64,000 nucleotides of DNA from Sulfurivermis fontis (GTDB lineage Bacteria > Pseudomonadota > Gammaproteobacteria > Thiohalomonadales > Thiohalomonadaceae), in the NCBI RefSeq assembly GCF_004001245.1, contig NZ_AP018724.1:2472501-2536500 (forward strand). The letters run 5' to 3'. Shown piece after piece: positions 26,112 to 34,150 of this stretch. The notes under the pieces are model-generated. The model was not told where the DNA came from. It worked only from the letters and a program-made list of their open reading frames with translations, and did no database searches. The first letter of the stretch is position 1; every line of letters begins with the position of its first letter. Position numbers and translations under genes: made by a program.

Positions 26112-27998
26112 ATGGAGGTTCGACACCGGCCAGACTGGCTGGTCTATGCCCGCAGTCTGCTGCTGGTAGGTTTGGTACTTTTCTGTGCCGTGCTGGTGCA
26201 GATTGCCTTCATCTACAAGGAGTTTCATCTTCGCTTCGTCATTGTACCGACTGCCGTCACCCTGATCGTCGGCCTGCTGCTCGGCCGCGTGACCGTGCTG
26301 CGTCAGCGCCTGCGCCAGAAGACCCTGGAATTTCGCGCCATCGTCGACATTGCCCAGGAGTTCACCTATCTGCGCCGCATCGACGGCCAGTATGAATACG
26401 TCTCCCCCTCCTGCCTGAGCTTTACCGGCTACAGCCAGCAGAACTTTCTCGACCATCCCAACCTGATGGACTCGCTGATCCATCCGGACGATCGCGAGCG
26501 CTGGCGTTGCCACATCCACCACATCAACGACCGCGGCGATCCGGAGAGCTTCGATGTACGCCTCATCACCAAGGACGGAGAAACCCGCTGGTTCACCCAT
26601 ATCTGTGCGCCGGTCTACGACGAGACCAGCCGCCAGATCGGCGTGCGCTCCACCAATGTGGACATCACCCAGCGCAAGGCGGATCAGGCACACATCGAGC
26701 GCATGGCCCACTACGATCCGCTCACCGACCTGCCCAACCGCCGCCTGCTGGAACAGGAGCTGGCCCGCCGGACACAACAGCCACAGCCCTTTGCCGTGCT
26801 GTTTCTCGACCTCAGCCGCTTCAAAAACGTCAACGACAGTCTCGGCCACAGCTTCGGCGATCAGCTGTTGCAGCGCATCGCCCAGCGCCTGCAGACCACC
26901 TGCCCGCCGGATACCCTGCTGTGCCGCTTCGGCGGCGATGAGTTCGTCATCGTCCTGCCGCAGAACGGCTCGCGGACCGAGGTGGTGGAATTCGCCCGCC
27001 GCATGCTCGGCGAGATCGAACGCCCGCTGATCATCGACAGCAGCGAACTGCGCATCAGCGGCACCGTCGGTGTGGCCTGCTATCCGGAAGACGGCGGCGA
27101 CAGCGTAACCCTGATTCGCAACGCCGATGCCGCCATGTACCGCGCCAAGCGCCAGGGGCAGGACAAGATCGCCGTTTACCACGCCGACTACAGCCGCGAG
27201 GCCAGCCACTTCATCAGCATCGAAAGTGACCTGCATCGCGCCTTGCAGGAAGGCGAGTTCCTGCCCTACTACCAACCCAAGGTCGATCTGCGGAGCGGGC
27301 GCATCGTGGCGCTGGAGGCGTTGGCGCGCTGGCAGCATCCCATCCATGGCCTGGTGCCGCCGGGCCAGTTCATCCCCGTGGCCGAAGAGACCGGGCAGAT
27401 CACCGAACTGGGCAAGCAGATGCTGGAACATGTACTGGCCGATCTCGGCCGCTGGCGCCTGCTCGGTTGTGCCGTGCCCATCGCCGTCAACGTCTCACCG
27501 CGCCAATTCACCGACCGCGAATTCTGGCAGCTGCTGCATGACGGCGTCGAATCCGGCGGCTTTGATCCCGCCCTGCTCGAACTGGAGATCACCGAGCAGG
27601 TATTCCTCGGCGACATCGATGCCGCTGCCAGTCGCCTGCATGAACTGCGCACCGCGGGGTTCCACATCGCCCTGGATGACTTCGGCAACGGCTACTCCTC
27701 TTTCAACTACCTGCGCCGCCTGCCGGTGGACAGCCTCAAGCTGGACCGTGCCTTCATCACCGACGTGGTGCAGGACCCGGTGAGCCGCGCCATCCTGCGT
27801 GCCACCGTCGGCCTGTGCGACGAACTGGGCCTGACGCTGATCGCCGAGGGGGTGGAGACCGAGGCACAGCGTGCGGTTCTCATCAGCCACCACTGCCGGC
27901 AGGCCCAGGGCTACCTGTTCCACCGTCCCCTGGCGGCCACCGACCTGGAGGCGCTGCTGCCGGCCGGCAGCCCCCTGCCGGGCACGCGTGATTTTTGA
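26112..27998 (+). CDS. PAS-GGDEF-EAL membrane protein
   Basis: This 628-residue protein has two N-terminal helices (about 13-32 and 38-57), a PAS domain (about 75-195, ending VDITQRK), a GGDEF domain with GGDEF intact, and an EAL domain. EAL motifs are complete: EALAR, NVSPRQF, EITEQ, DDFGNGYSSF, LKLD, AEGVETE, QAQGYLF. No RxxD inhibitory site precedes GGDEF. Phosphodiesterase activity looks certain from motifs; cyclase activity is possible. A strong ribosome site (GGAGGGAGAG) precedes the ATG. It lies upstream of ppk1, which has its own promoter. Confidence 0.93.
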   Translation: MEVRHRPDWLVYARSLLLVGLVLFCAVLVQIAFIYKEFHLRFVIVPTAVTLIVGLLLGRVTVLRQRLRQKTLEFRAIVDIAQEFTYLRRIDGQYEYVSPSCLSFTGYSQQNFLDHPNLMDSLIHPDDRERWRCHIHHINDRGDPESFDVRLITKDGETRWFTHICAPVYDETSRQIGVRSTNVDITQRKADQAHIERMAHYDPLTDLPNRRLLEQELARRTQQPQPFAVLFLDLSRFKNVNDSLGHSFGDQLLQRIAQRLQTTCPPDTLLCRFGGDEFVIVLPQNGSRTEVVEFARRMLGEIERPLIIDSSELRISGTVGVACYPEDGGDSVTLIRNADAAMYRAKRQGQDKIAVYHADYSREASHFISIESDLHRALQEGEFLPYYQPKVDLRSGRIVALEALARWQHPIHGLVPPGQFIPVAEETGQITELGKQMLEHVLADLGRWRLLGCAVPIAVNVSPRQFTDREFWQLLHDGVESGGFDPALLELEITEQVFLGDIDAAASRLHELRTAGFHIALDDFGNGYSSFNYLRRLPVDSLKLDRAFITDVVQDPVSRAILRATVGLCDELGLTLIAEGVETEAQRAVLISHHCRQAQGYLFHRPLAATDLEALLPAGSPLPGTRDF

Positions 27999-28004
27999 AC
28001 CACC

Positions 28005-28038
28005 CTGTCACCATCCGGTCACATTCTGTTAGTGTAAT
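28005..28038 (+). promoter_or_regulatory. Pho box and -10 of ppk1
   Basis: CTGTCAC-CATC-CGGTCAC (28005-28022) matches the PhoB box layout of two 7-mers spaced by four bases (consensus CTGTCAT-N4-CTGTCAT). TGTAAT at 28033-28038 is a good -10 at the distance found in pstS-type promoters. The box replaces the -35. It stands 112 bases before the ppk1 ATG and just after the stop of the preceding gene. Confidence 0.7.
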
Positions 28039-28116
28039 GGCAACATTTGGACTCTCGGCGACGGTATCGCTGCTGCGCCCCCGGCGCCCGCGACATGCCG
28101 TCCGGCATGGAAACCT

Positions 28117-30186
28117 ATGAGCATCGACCTTTCCCAACCCGAGTTTTACATCAACCGCGAACTTTCGCTGCTGGAATTCAATCGCCGTGTGCTGGAGCAG
28201 GCCAAGGATGAAAGCGTGCCGCTGCTGGAGCGGCTGCGCTTCCTGTGCATCTCCAGCAGCAACCTGGACGAGTTCTTCGAGATCCGCGTCTCCGGACTGA
28301 AGCAGCGCGAGGCCTCGCGCATCATCCCCACCGGGCCGGACGGCATGACGCCGCAGGAAGTGCTGAATCAGATCAGCCTGCGCGCCCACGAGCTGGTGGC
28401 CGAGCAGTATCGTGTGCTCAATGATGTGCTGATCCCGGCGCTGGAACAGAACAGCATCCGCTTCGTGCGCCGCAGCGACTGGAACGAACGGCAGGTGGCC
28501 TGGGTCAAGGACTACTTCGAACACGAACTGCTGCCGGTGCTCTCTCCGCTCGGCCTCGATCCGGCCCATCCCTTCCCGCGCATCCTCAACAAGAGCCTGA
28601 ATTTCATCGTCTCGCTCAAGGGCAAGGACGCCTTCGGCCGCTCCAGCGGCATGGCGGTGGTGCAGGCGCCGCGCGCCCTGCCGCGTCTGATCCAGCTGCC
28701 GGAAAGTGCCGGCAGCGGACCGCACGACTACGTGTTCCTGTCCTCGGTGATCCACGCCCATGTCGACGATCTGTTCCCCGGCATGAAGGTCACCGGCTGC
28801 TACCAATTCCGCATCACGCGCAATTCCGACCTGTTCGTCGACGAGGAAGAGGTTGATGATCTGCTGCGGGCAATGGAAGGTGAGCTGCCGTCACGCCGTT
28901 ACGGCGATGCGGTGCGCATGGAGGTGGCGGACAACTGCCCGCCCGAACTGGCCAACTTCCTGCTCAGCCACTTCGGCCTGAAGGACGCCGACCTGTACGC
29001 CGTCAACGGCCCGGTCAACCTCAACCGCCTGATGGCGCTGCCCGACATGGTGGATCGGCCGGAGATGAAATACGCACCGTTCACTTCCACCCTGCCGGCG
29101 CGCCTCGGTGCCGGCAGCAGCATCTTCCAGGTGCTGAACCAGGGCGACGTGCTGCTGCACCACCCGTTCGAATCCTTCGTCCCGGTGCTCGACCTGCTGC
29201 GCCAGGCCGCCGCCGATCCGCACGTGCTGGCCATCAAGCAGACCCTGTACCGCACCGGCCCGCAGTCGCTGGTGGTGGACGCGCTGGTGGACGCCGCACG
29301 GCGCGGCAAGGAAGTCACCGTGGTGGTGGAACTGCGCGCCCGCTTCGACGAGGAGGCCAATATCGCCCTGGCCAACCGCCTGCAGGAGGCCGGCGCCCAC
29401 GTGGTGTACGGTGTGGTCGGCTACAAGACCCACGCCAAGATGCTGCTGGTGGTGCGGCGCGAAAACGGCCATCTGCGCCACTACGTCCATCTCGGCACCG
29501 GCAACTACCACGTGCGCACCGCACGCATCTACACCGACTACGGCCTGCTCACCTGCGATCCGGAGCTGGGCGAGGACGTGCACCAGCTGTTCCTGCAGCT
29601 CACCAGCCTGGGCCGCTTCGGCAAGCAGCGCAAGCTGTTGCAGGCACCGTTCACCCTGCACAAGGGTCTGCTGGAACGCATCGAGCGCGAGGCCGCCAAC
29701 GCCCGCGCCGGCAAGTCGGCACGCATCATCGCCAAGATGAATGCGCTGGTGGAACGGCAGGTAATCCAGGCGCTGTATACCGCCTCCCAGGCCGGCGTGC
29801 AGATCGACCTCATCGTGCGCGGCATCTGCTGTCTGCGTCCCGGCGTACCCGGCGTGTCGGACAACATCCGCGTACGCTCCATCGTCGGCCGCTTCCTCGA
29901 ACACACCCGCGTCTTCTACTTCCACAACGACGGCAAGGAGGAACTGTTCCTCTCCAGTGCCGACTGGATGGACCGCAACCTGCTGCAGCGCGTGGAGACC
30001 TGCTTCCCGGTGGACAACAAGGAGCTGCGCAAGCGCGTGCTGCGCGAAGTGAGTTACTACCTGGAAGACAACACCCAGTCCTGGGAACTGGCCGCCGACG
30101 GCAGCTACCGCCGCCTCACCCCGGCCAAAGGCGAAGAATCCCGCTGCGCCCAGTTGCGCCTGTTGCAGGAGCTGGCCAACCAGTAG
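28117..30186 (+). CDS. ppk1: Polyphosphate kinase 1
   Basis: The 689-residue protein matches the usual PPK1 length. It opens SQPEFYINRELSLLEFNRRV, the PPK N-domain signature. The two catalytic-region histidines are His439 (GYKTHAKML) and His458 (HLGTGNYH), the same 19-residue spacing as His435/His454 of E. coli. The enzyme reversibly makes polyphosphate from ATP at the membrane. A Pho box precedes it, so induction under phosphate limitation is likely. A DUF3175 gene follows on the same strand; ppx is convergent. Confidence 0.97.
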   Translation: MSIDLSQPEFYINRELSLLEFNRRVLEQAKDESVPLLERLRFLCISSSNLDEFFEIRVSGLKQREASRIIPTGPDGMTPQEVLNQISLRAHELVAEQYRVLNDVLIPALEQNSIRFVRRSDWNERQVAWVKDYFEHELLPVLSPLGLDPAHPFPRILNKSLNFIVSLKGKDAFGRSSGMAVVQAPRALPRLIQLPESAGSGPHDYVFLSSVIHAHVDDLFPGMKVTGCYQFRITRNSDLFVDEEEVDDLLRAMEGELPSRRYGDAVRMEVADNCPPELANFLLSHFGLKDADLYAVNGPVNLNRLMALPDMVDRPEMKYAPFTSTLPARLGAGSSIFQVLNQGDVLLHHPFESFVPVLDLLRQAAADPHVLAIKQTLYRTGPQSLVVDALVDAARRGKEVTVVVELRARFDEEANIALANRLQEAGAHVVYGVVGYKTHAKMLLVVRRENGHLRHYVHLGTGNYHVRTARIYTDYGLLTCDPELGEDVHQLFLQLTSLGRFGKQRKLLQAPFTLHKGLLERIEREAANARAGKSARIIAKMNALVERQVIQALYTASQAGVQIDLIVRGICCLRPGVPGVSDNIRVRSIVGRFLEHTRVFYFHNDGKEELFLSSADWMDRNLLQRVETCFPVDNKELRKRVLREVSYYLEDNTQSWELAADGSYRRLTPAKGEESRCAQLRLLQELANQ

Positions 30187-30248
30187 CACGGGGAGGCGGC
30201 CGAACGGTGGAAGCACTGCGCATCCGCCAAACCATGCGGAGCACGCCG

Positions 30249-30539
30249 ATGACCAAGGCCGCCGCCAAGCGCTGGTCGCAGCAGATAACAAACACCAGCA
30301 ACACCCTCGACCTCGAAGCCGGCGTGTTCACGCTGCACGACCCGCGCCAGATCGCCCTGTCCCTGCAACGCTCGGCCGAGGCCAGCACCCGGCGCAAGAC
30401 CACGCCGTTCCGCTCCGCCATGGCCATGCTCAACTTCTATATCAACCGTGCCGGGAAGAACCTGCCGGCGGAGCGACGCGCCATTCTGGAGCGGGCCAAG
30501 GAAGAGTTGCGAGTTATCTATGGCAAGGACCGCCGTTGA
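30249..30539 (+). CDS. DUF3175-family small protein
   Basis: This is a 96-residue basic protein starting MTKAAAKRWSQQITNTSNTLDLE. The family core is clear: GVFTLHDPRQIALSLQRSAEAS, then PFRSAMAMLNFYINRAGKNLP. Function is unknown. An earlier in-frame ATG (30234) would add five residues. It sits 62 bases after ppk1 and could be cotranscribed with it, which hints at a link to the polyphosphate state but does not prove it. Confidence 0.88.
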   Translation: MTKAAAKRWSQQITNTSNTLDLEAGVFTLHDPRQIALSLQRSAEASTRRKTTPFRSAMAMLNFYINRAGKNLPAERRAILERAKEELRVIYGKDRR

Positions 30540-30545
30540 AGCAGC

Positions 30546-32084
30546 TCATTCAAACATCAGTTTGAACTTCCCTTCCTTCAGCATCTCCGCCTCCTGCGCC
30601 AGGTCGGCCTGGGTCAGGGGATGCAGCTCGAGCCAGCCGGCGGGAAAGCGCAGGGTGATGGATTTTCCATCGACATCGAGATGGAACGGCGGCAGCAGGA
30701 CGTCGGCGCGGCTGCGGTGCAGCAGCACGGCGAGGCGCAACAACACGGCGAGGCGCATCAGGCGCTCGCGCTGCGCCTCGGGCAACAGGCGAAAGACGGC
30801 GGGCGAGAACTTGCGGCGGTGGCTGCGCACCAGGGCGGCGAGGGCCTTTTGTTCCTGACGCGAGAAGCCGGGCATGTCGGAAAACTCGAGCAGGTAGGCG
30901 CCATGCTTGTGATAGCCGCTGTGCGCCACGGCAAGGCCGATCTCGTGCAACCATGCTGCCCACTCCAGCAGGTTGGCGGCGCACTCCTCCTCCAGCTTCC
31001 AGGCATGCATCACCTGATGCAGGGCGTAGCTGGCCGTGTCATGCACGCGGCGCGCCTGCGCCTTGTCGACGTGATAGCGATCGCTGAGCGAGCTGATGGT
31101 ACGGCTGCGCACATCTTCGTGCCGGATGCGGCCCATCAGGTCATAGAGCAGGCCTTCGCGCAGGGCACCGTCGGACACCTGCATGCGCTCGATGCCGAGA
31201 GCGGCAAAGGTGGCGATGAGGATCGCCACGCCGCCGGGGAATACCGCAGCGCGTTCCGGCGGCAGTCCTTGCAGACTGCCCAATCGCTCCACGTGTCCGG
31301 CCGCGATCATCGCCTCGCGCAGGCGCTGCAAGGCCGGCAGGGTGATGCCGACATCGCTCCAACCCATGGCCTGCACCACGTCACCTACGGCGCGGATGGT
31401 GCCGGAGGAGCCCACCGCACTGACCCAGCCGAGGCGGCGGTAGTCCTGCTCGATGGACTGCAACTCCTGGCCGGCGGCGATCTCGGCGCGGCGCATGGCC
31501 TTGGCGCTGATGCTACCGTCGGCGAAGTGTTCCTGACTCAGGCTGACACAACCCATGTACAGGCTTTCCATGTAGATGGGCTCGAAACCCTCGCCGATGA
31601 TGAGTTCGGTACTGCCACCGCCGATGTCCATCACCAGACGCTGTCCCGGACTGGCGGGCAGGGAGTGGGAGACGCCGAGATAAATGACGCGCGCCTCTTC
31701 CAGGCCGGAGATCACCTCGATGGGATGGCCGAGGGCGGCGGCGGCGGCCTCGAGAAAGGCGTCGCTGTTGCGCGCCTTGCGCAGGGTGTTGGTGCCGACG
31801 GCGCGCACGCTGCCCGGCGGCATGTCGCGCAGGCGTTGGCCGAAGCGCTCCAGGCAGGCGATGGCGCGCTGTTGCGCCGCGGTATCCAGCTCACCGTCGG
31901 CCCCCAGGCCGGCGGCGAGGCGCACCGATTCGCGCAGGCGATCGAGGATGCTGAGATGGCCGTTGACGGGACGAGCCACCACCATGTGGAAACTGTTGGA
32001 ACCGAGGTCCACCGCCGCAATGGTGCTGGCCGGGCCCTCCGCTGTGCTTTGCTCGCTCATGGCTGCTGGCGGGGTCGTTTTCAT
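30546..32084 (-). CDS. ppx: Exopolyphosphatase (Ppx/GppA family)
   Basis: The 512-residue enzyme has the actin-like ATPase folds of Ppx/GppA: AAVDLGSNSFHMVVARP, GTNTLRKARN, ISGLEEARVIYLGVSHSLP and VMDIGGGSTELIIGEG. A C-terminal HD-like helical domain follows (about 310-500). It releases phosphate from polyphosphate ends, and some relatives also hydrolyse pppGpp. It converges with the ppk1-DUF3175 pair, leaving six bases, so synthesis and breakdown genes are neighbours. Confidence 0.95.
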   Translation of the reverse strand: MKTTPPAAMSEQSTAEGPASTIAAVDLGSNSFHMVVARPVNGHLSILDRLRESVRLAAGLGADGELDTAAQQRAIACLERFGQRLRDMPPGSVRAVGTNTLRKARNSDAFLEAAAAALGHPIEVISGLEEARVIYLGVSHSLPASPGQRLVMDIGGGSTELIIGEGFEPIYMESLYMGCVSLSQEHFADGSISAKAMRRAEIAAGQELQSIEQDYRRLGWVSAVGSSGTIRAVGDVVQAMGWSDVGITLPALQRLREAMIAAGHVERLGSLQGLPPERAAVFPGGVAILIATFAALGIERMQVSDGALREGLLYDLMGRIRHEDVRSRTISSLSDRYHVDKAQARRVHDTASYALHQVMHAWKLEEECAANLLEWAAWLHEIGLAVAHSGYHKHGAYLLEFSDMPGFSRQEQKALAALVRSHRRKFSPAVFRLLPEAQRERLMRLAVLLRLAVLLHRSRADVLLPPFHLDVDGKSITLRFPAGWLELHPLTQADLAQEAEMLKEGKFKLMFE

Positions 32085-32219
32085 CGAGGCCGCTTATGAT
32101 AATCCATGCGCGACGGCGTTGGCGGATTATCCCGCCACAAAGCCAGCATCCACGGCAGAAATAGCGGCTGGCACACCAAGACTCGGCGCAGGGGCGCGAG
32201 GATCGAAGTTTACTCGTAG

Positions 32220-32247
32220 GGAAACTCTGAATAAGTTCAGAGCTTCC
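32220..32247 (+). mobile_element. 28-bp minimal MITE derivative flanked by GTAG
   Basis: The segment consists solely of the left-end palindrome GGAAACTCTGAA-TAAG-TTCAGAGCTTCC. GTAG is present on both sides (32216-32219 and 32248-32251). It therefore looks like an insertion of the two ends with nothing between, or a precise internal deletion. Confidence 0.65.
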
Positions 32248-32318
32248 GTAGAAATGGGTACCGGAGTGCAGCCGGCAACAACACGGGCGTGCGCGGCGCA
32301 ATTTGCGATGACTGCTAG

Positions 32319-32523
32319 GGAAGGTCTGAATAAGTCCATCCTGGACTTCTCAGGTCGCTCCCGCCCCTCCCTGGGCTGAGCGACATAAGTCCATCCGTGG
32401 ACAAAACCACGCCAAGCGAAAAGTGTGATTTTCGCTTGGCTTCATTTTTCAACGACTTATCGTCGTTGAAAAATGGCGGCACATCCCTGTGCCGCGGAAG
32501 CTCTGAACTTATTCAGAGCTTCC
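32319..32523 (-). mobile_element. MITE copy C, long form (205 bp), flanked by CTAG
   Basis: This is the reverse-oriented copy: GGAAGGTCTGAATAAG at the left in this window and the GGAAGCTCTGAA palindrome at the right. CTAG flanks at 32315-32318 and 32524-32527 are identical. All internal hairpins are intact, including the 52-bp block missing from copies A and E. The right-hand CTAG contains the stop codon of the CHAD gene. Confidence 0.92.
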
Positions 32524-33471
32524 CTAGCCTCTGCTCAATTCGTCCAGGGCCACAGCCACTGGCTGGCGCACGGTCTCGTCCAGCCTGACCAGGTAACTTT
32601 GCTCCAGCTCCGTATAGATGGCGACGATGCCCTCCTGGTTGCGATCCGCCAGCGCCAGCAAACCGGGTATTTGCGGCGGCCGCCAGGCGGAAGGCCGTCC
32701 CGGCGCGGCAGCGAACACCGCGCGGGCATGGTCGGCGGCGGCCTCCGCGGCACTGTCGCGCAGCAGTTCGGCCAGCACATGGCGGTCATGCAGTTCACCG
32801 AGCAGATCCTGCAGCAGGCGCAGCCGTGCCACCGCATGCTCGCAGGCGGAGCCGTCATGGCGCAGCGGTGCCAACAGATAGCGCAGACGCTTGACCTGGA
32901 TGCGGGCGGCGTGGGCACCGCCCGCATCCTGCGGCCCGTCGATGAGCGCCAGGGCGGCAAGCACCTCCGCGGCGAGCGGCTCGGCCTGTGCCGCGCAAGC
33001 GGCGGCATACAAGGGGGCAGAACCTTCATCCTGCGCCAGGCCGCGCAGATGGGGCCGCAGCTTACGGGCCAGACGGCGTACCCCCCGCTGCAGGTTCTCT
33101 TCCAGCTCCAGCAACGCCGCCGGCTGCAACCGGGCCAGCAGCCAGCGATATCCCTCCTGCTGTGTTGCCGTCAGGCCGCGGGCCTGGCGCAGCAGCCAGG
33201 CCTGTTGCACCTCGGCATCGCGCGCCGGGTTGCTGGCACGGGCCAGGCGGCGTACCGTGCGTTGCAGCTTGCGTGGTACATGGACGGAAAATTCGTCGCG
33301 GTACGCACGCATCAGACTGTGCAGCCGCCGCAGCGCGACCCGCGTATCGTGCAAGGACTCCTCGTCGGCGGCATCGTCCAAACGCCGCACTGCCGCCTCG
33401 GCCTCGTCCAGATAGCCATTGGCCAGCAAGGCCAGGGCCTGGGGCAAGGGCAGCTGGGCGAGGAGAATCAT
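32524..33471 (-). CDS. CHAD-domain polyphosphate-binding protein
   Basis: This 315-residue, almost all-helical protein is rich in Arg and His. The CHAD (conserved histidine alpha-helical domain) signature is visible in DEESLHDTRVALRRLHSLMRAY and again in HAARIQVKRLRYLL. CHAD proteins bind polyphosphate and target polyphosphate granules. ATG 33471 is chosen because it gives a 4-base ATGA overlap with sixA and the usual N-terminus. Its TAG stop falls in the CTAG duplicated by MITE copy C, so the insertion landed on the stop codon without changing the protein. Confidence 0.9.
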   Translation of the reverse strand: MILLAQLPLPQALALLANGYLDEAEAAVRRLDDAADEESLHDTRVALRRLHSLMRAYRDEFSVHVPRKLQRTVRRLARASNPARDAEVQQAWLLRQARGLTATQQEGYRWLLARLQPAALLELEENLQRGVRRLARKLRPHLRGLAQDEGSAPLYAAACAAQAEPLAAEVLAALALIDGPQDAGGAHAARIQVKRLRYLLAPLRHDGSACEHAVARLRLLQDLLGELHDRHVLAELLRDSAAEAAADHARAVFAAAPGRPSAWRPPQIPGLLALADRNQEGIVAIYTELEQSYLVRLDETVRQPVAVALDELSRG

Positions 33472-33977
33472 GATGACTTGCCGATCCGGCGCAGCACGGC
33501 CGGCGGCATGGCCCACACCAGCTCGGCCTTGCCTTCCTTGATGCCATCCTTGAAATGCAACAGGCAGGCACCGCCCTTCTTGAGGGGGAGAAATCCGCCC
33601 TGGCCGCCGGTCAGCAGCCAGGCCGCCAGCACCCCCAGGTCGGGCTCGTGGCCAACCAGGGCCACGCACGGGTTATCGCCCTGGCTGCGCAGCCAGGTCA
33701 GCACCTGGCCCGGGGCATGACCGGGGGCCAGTTGCGGCAGTTGCACCGCCTTGCCACCAATGCGCGCGGCCAGGATGTCCGCCGTCTGCAGGGCACGCAA
33801 CAGCGGGCTGCTGGCCAGGACATCGATGCGGGGGACCAGGCGTTGCAGCGCCCTGGCCACCTTGCGCATCTCCCTGGCACCGGACTTGGTGAGCGGGCGC
33901 AGGGCGTCCTCCGCGCCGGTGAGGGCAAAGATCTCGCGCTCCTCGGCCTTGGCGTGCCGCACCAGCAATACGTCCAT
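33468..33977 (-). CDS. sixA: SixA-type histidine phosphatase
   Basis: This 169-residue member of the histidine phosphatase family has RHAKAEE (catalytic His8) near the start, LASSPLLRALQTADIL and ALVGHEPDL with the second catalytic His. SixA removes phosphate from phosphohistidine proteins; in E. coli it acts on NPr of the nitrogen PTS, whose first enzyme PtsP is encoded at 1760-4027. It is translationally coupled (ATGA) to the CHAD gene. A GAGGAGAAAC ribosome site precedes it. Confidence 0.9.
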   Translation of the reverse strand: MDVLLVRHAKAEEREIFALTGAEDALRPLTKSGAREMRKVARALQRLVPRIDVLASSPLLRALQTADILAARIGGKAVQLPQLAPGHAPGQVLTWLRSQGDNPCVALVGHEPDLGVLAAWLLTGGQGGFLPLKKGGACLLHFKDGIKEGKAELVWAMPPAVLRRIGKSS

Positions 33978-34150
33978 GCTGTTTCTCCTCTACGGATTGC
34001 ACGTACCGCAGTCTATACAAAGCCGCCGGCCAGCGGCAGGGGGCAGGTCGCCGCGGCAAAACGGCCTATGGAAGCTCTGAATAAGTTCAGAGCTTCCGCG
34101 GCACAGGGATGTGCCGCCATTTTTCAACGACGATAAGTCGTTGAAAAATG

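Larger units (their letters stand above)
32085..32523. other. Intergenic region upstream of ppx holding two MITEs
   Basis: This 439-base stretch holds the presumed ppx promoter region next to 32085, the 28-bp minimal element (32220-32247) and the 205-bp MITE copy C (32319-32523). The remaining bases show no convincing gene. An open frame from 32397 is only the MITE read through its hairpins. Confidence 0.7.

Noticed and set aside
32397-32588. Small ORF starting MDKTTPSEK, also found in MITE copies F and G
   Set aside because: It reads through the MITE hairpins, so its conservation follows from the repeated DNA. There is no ribosome site, and the short copies A and E lack its start.
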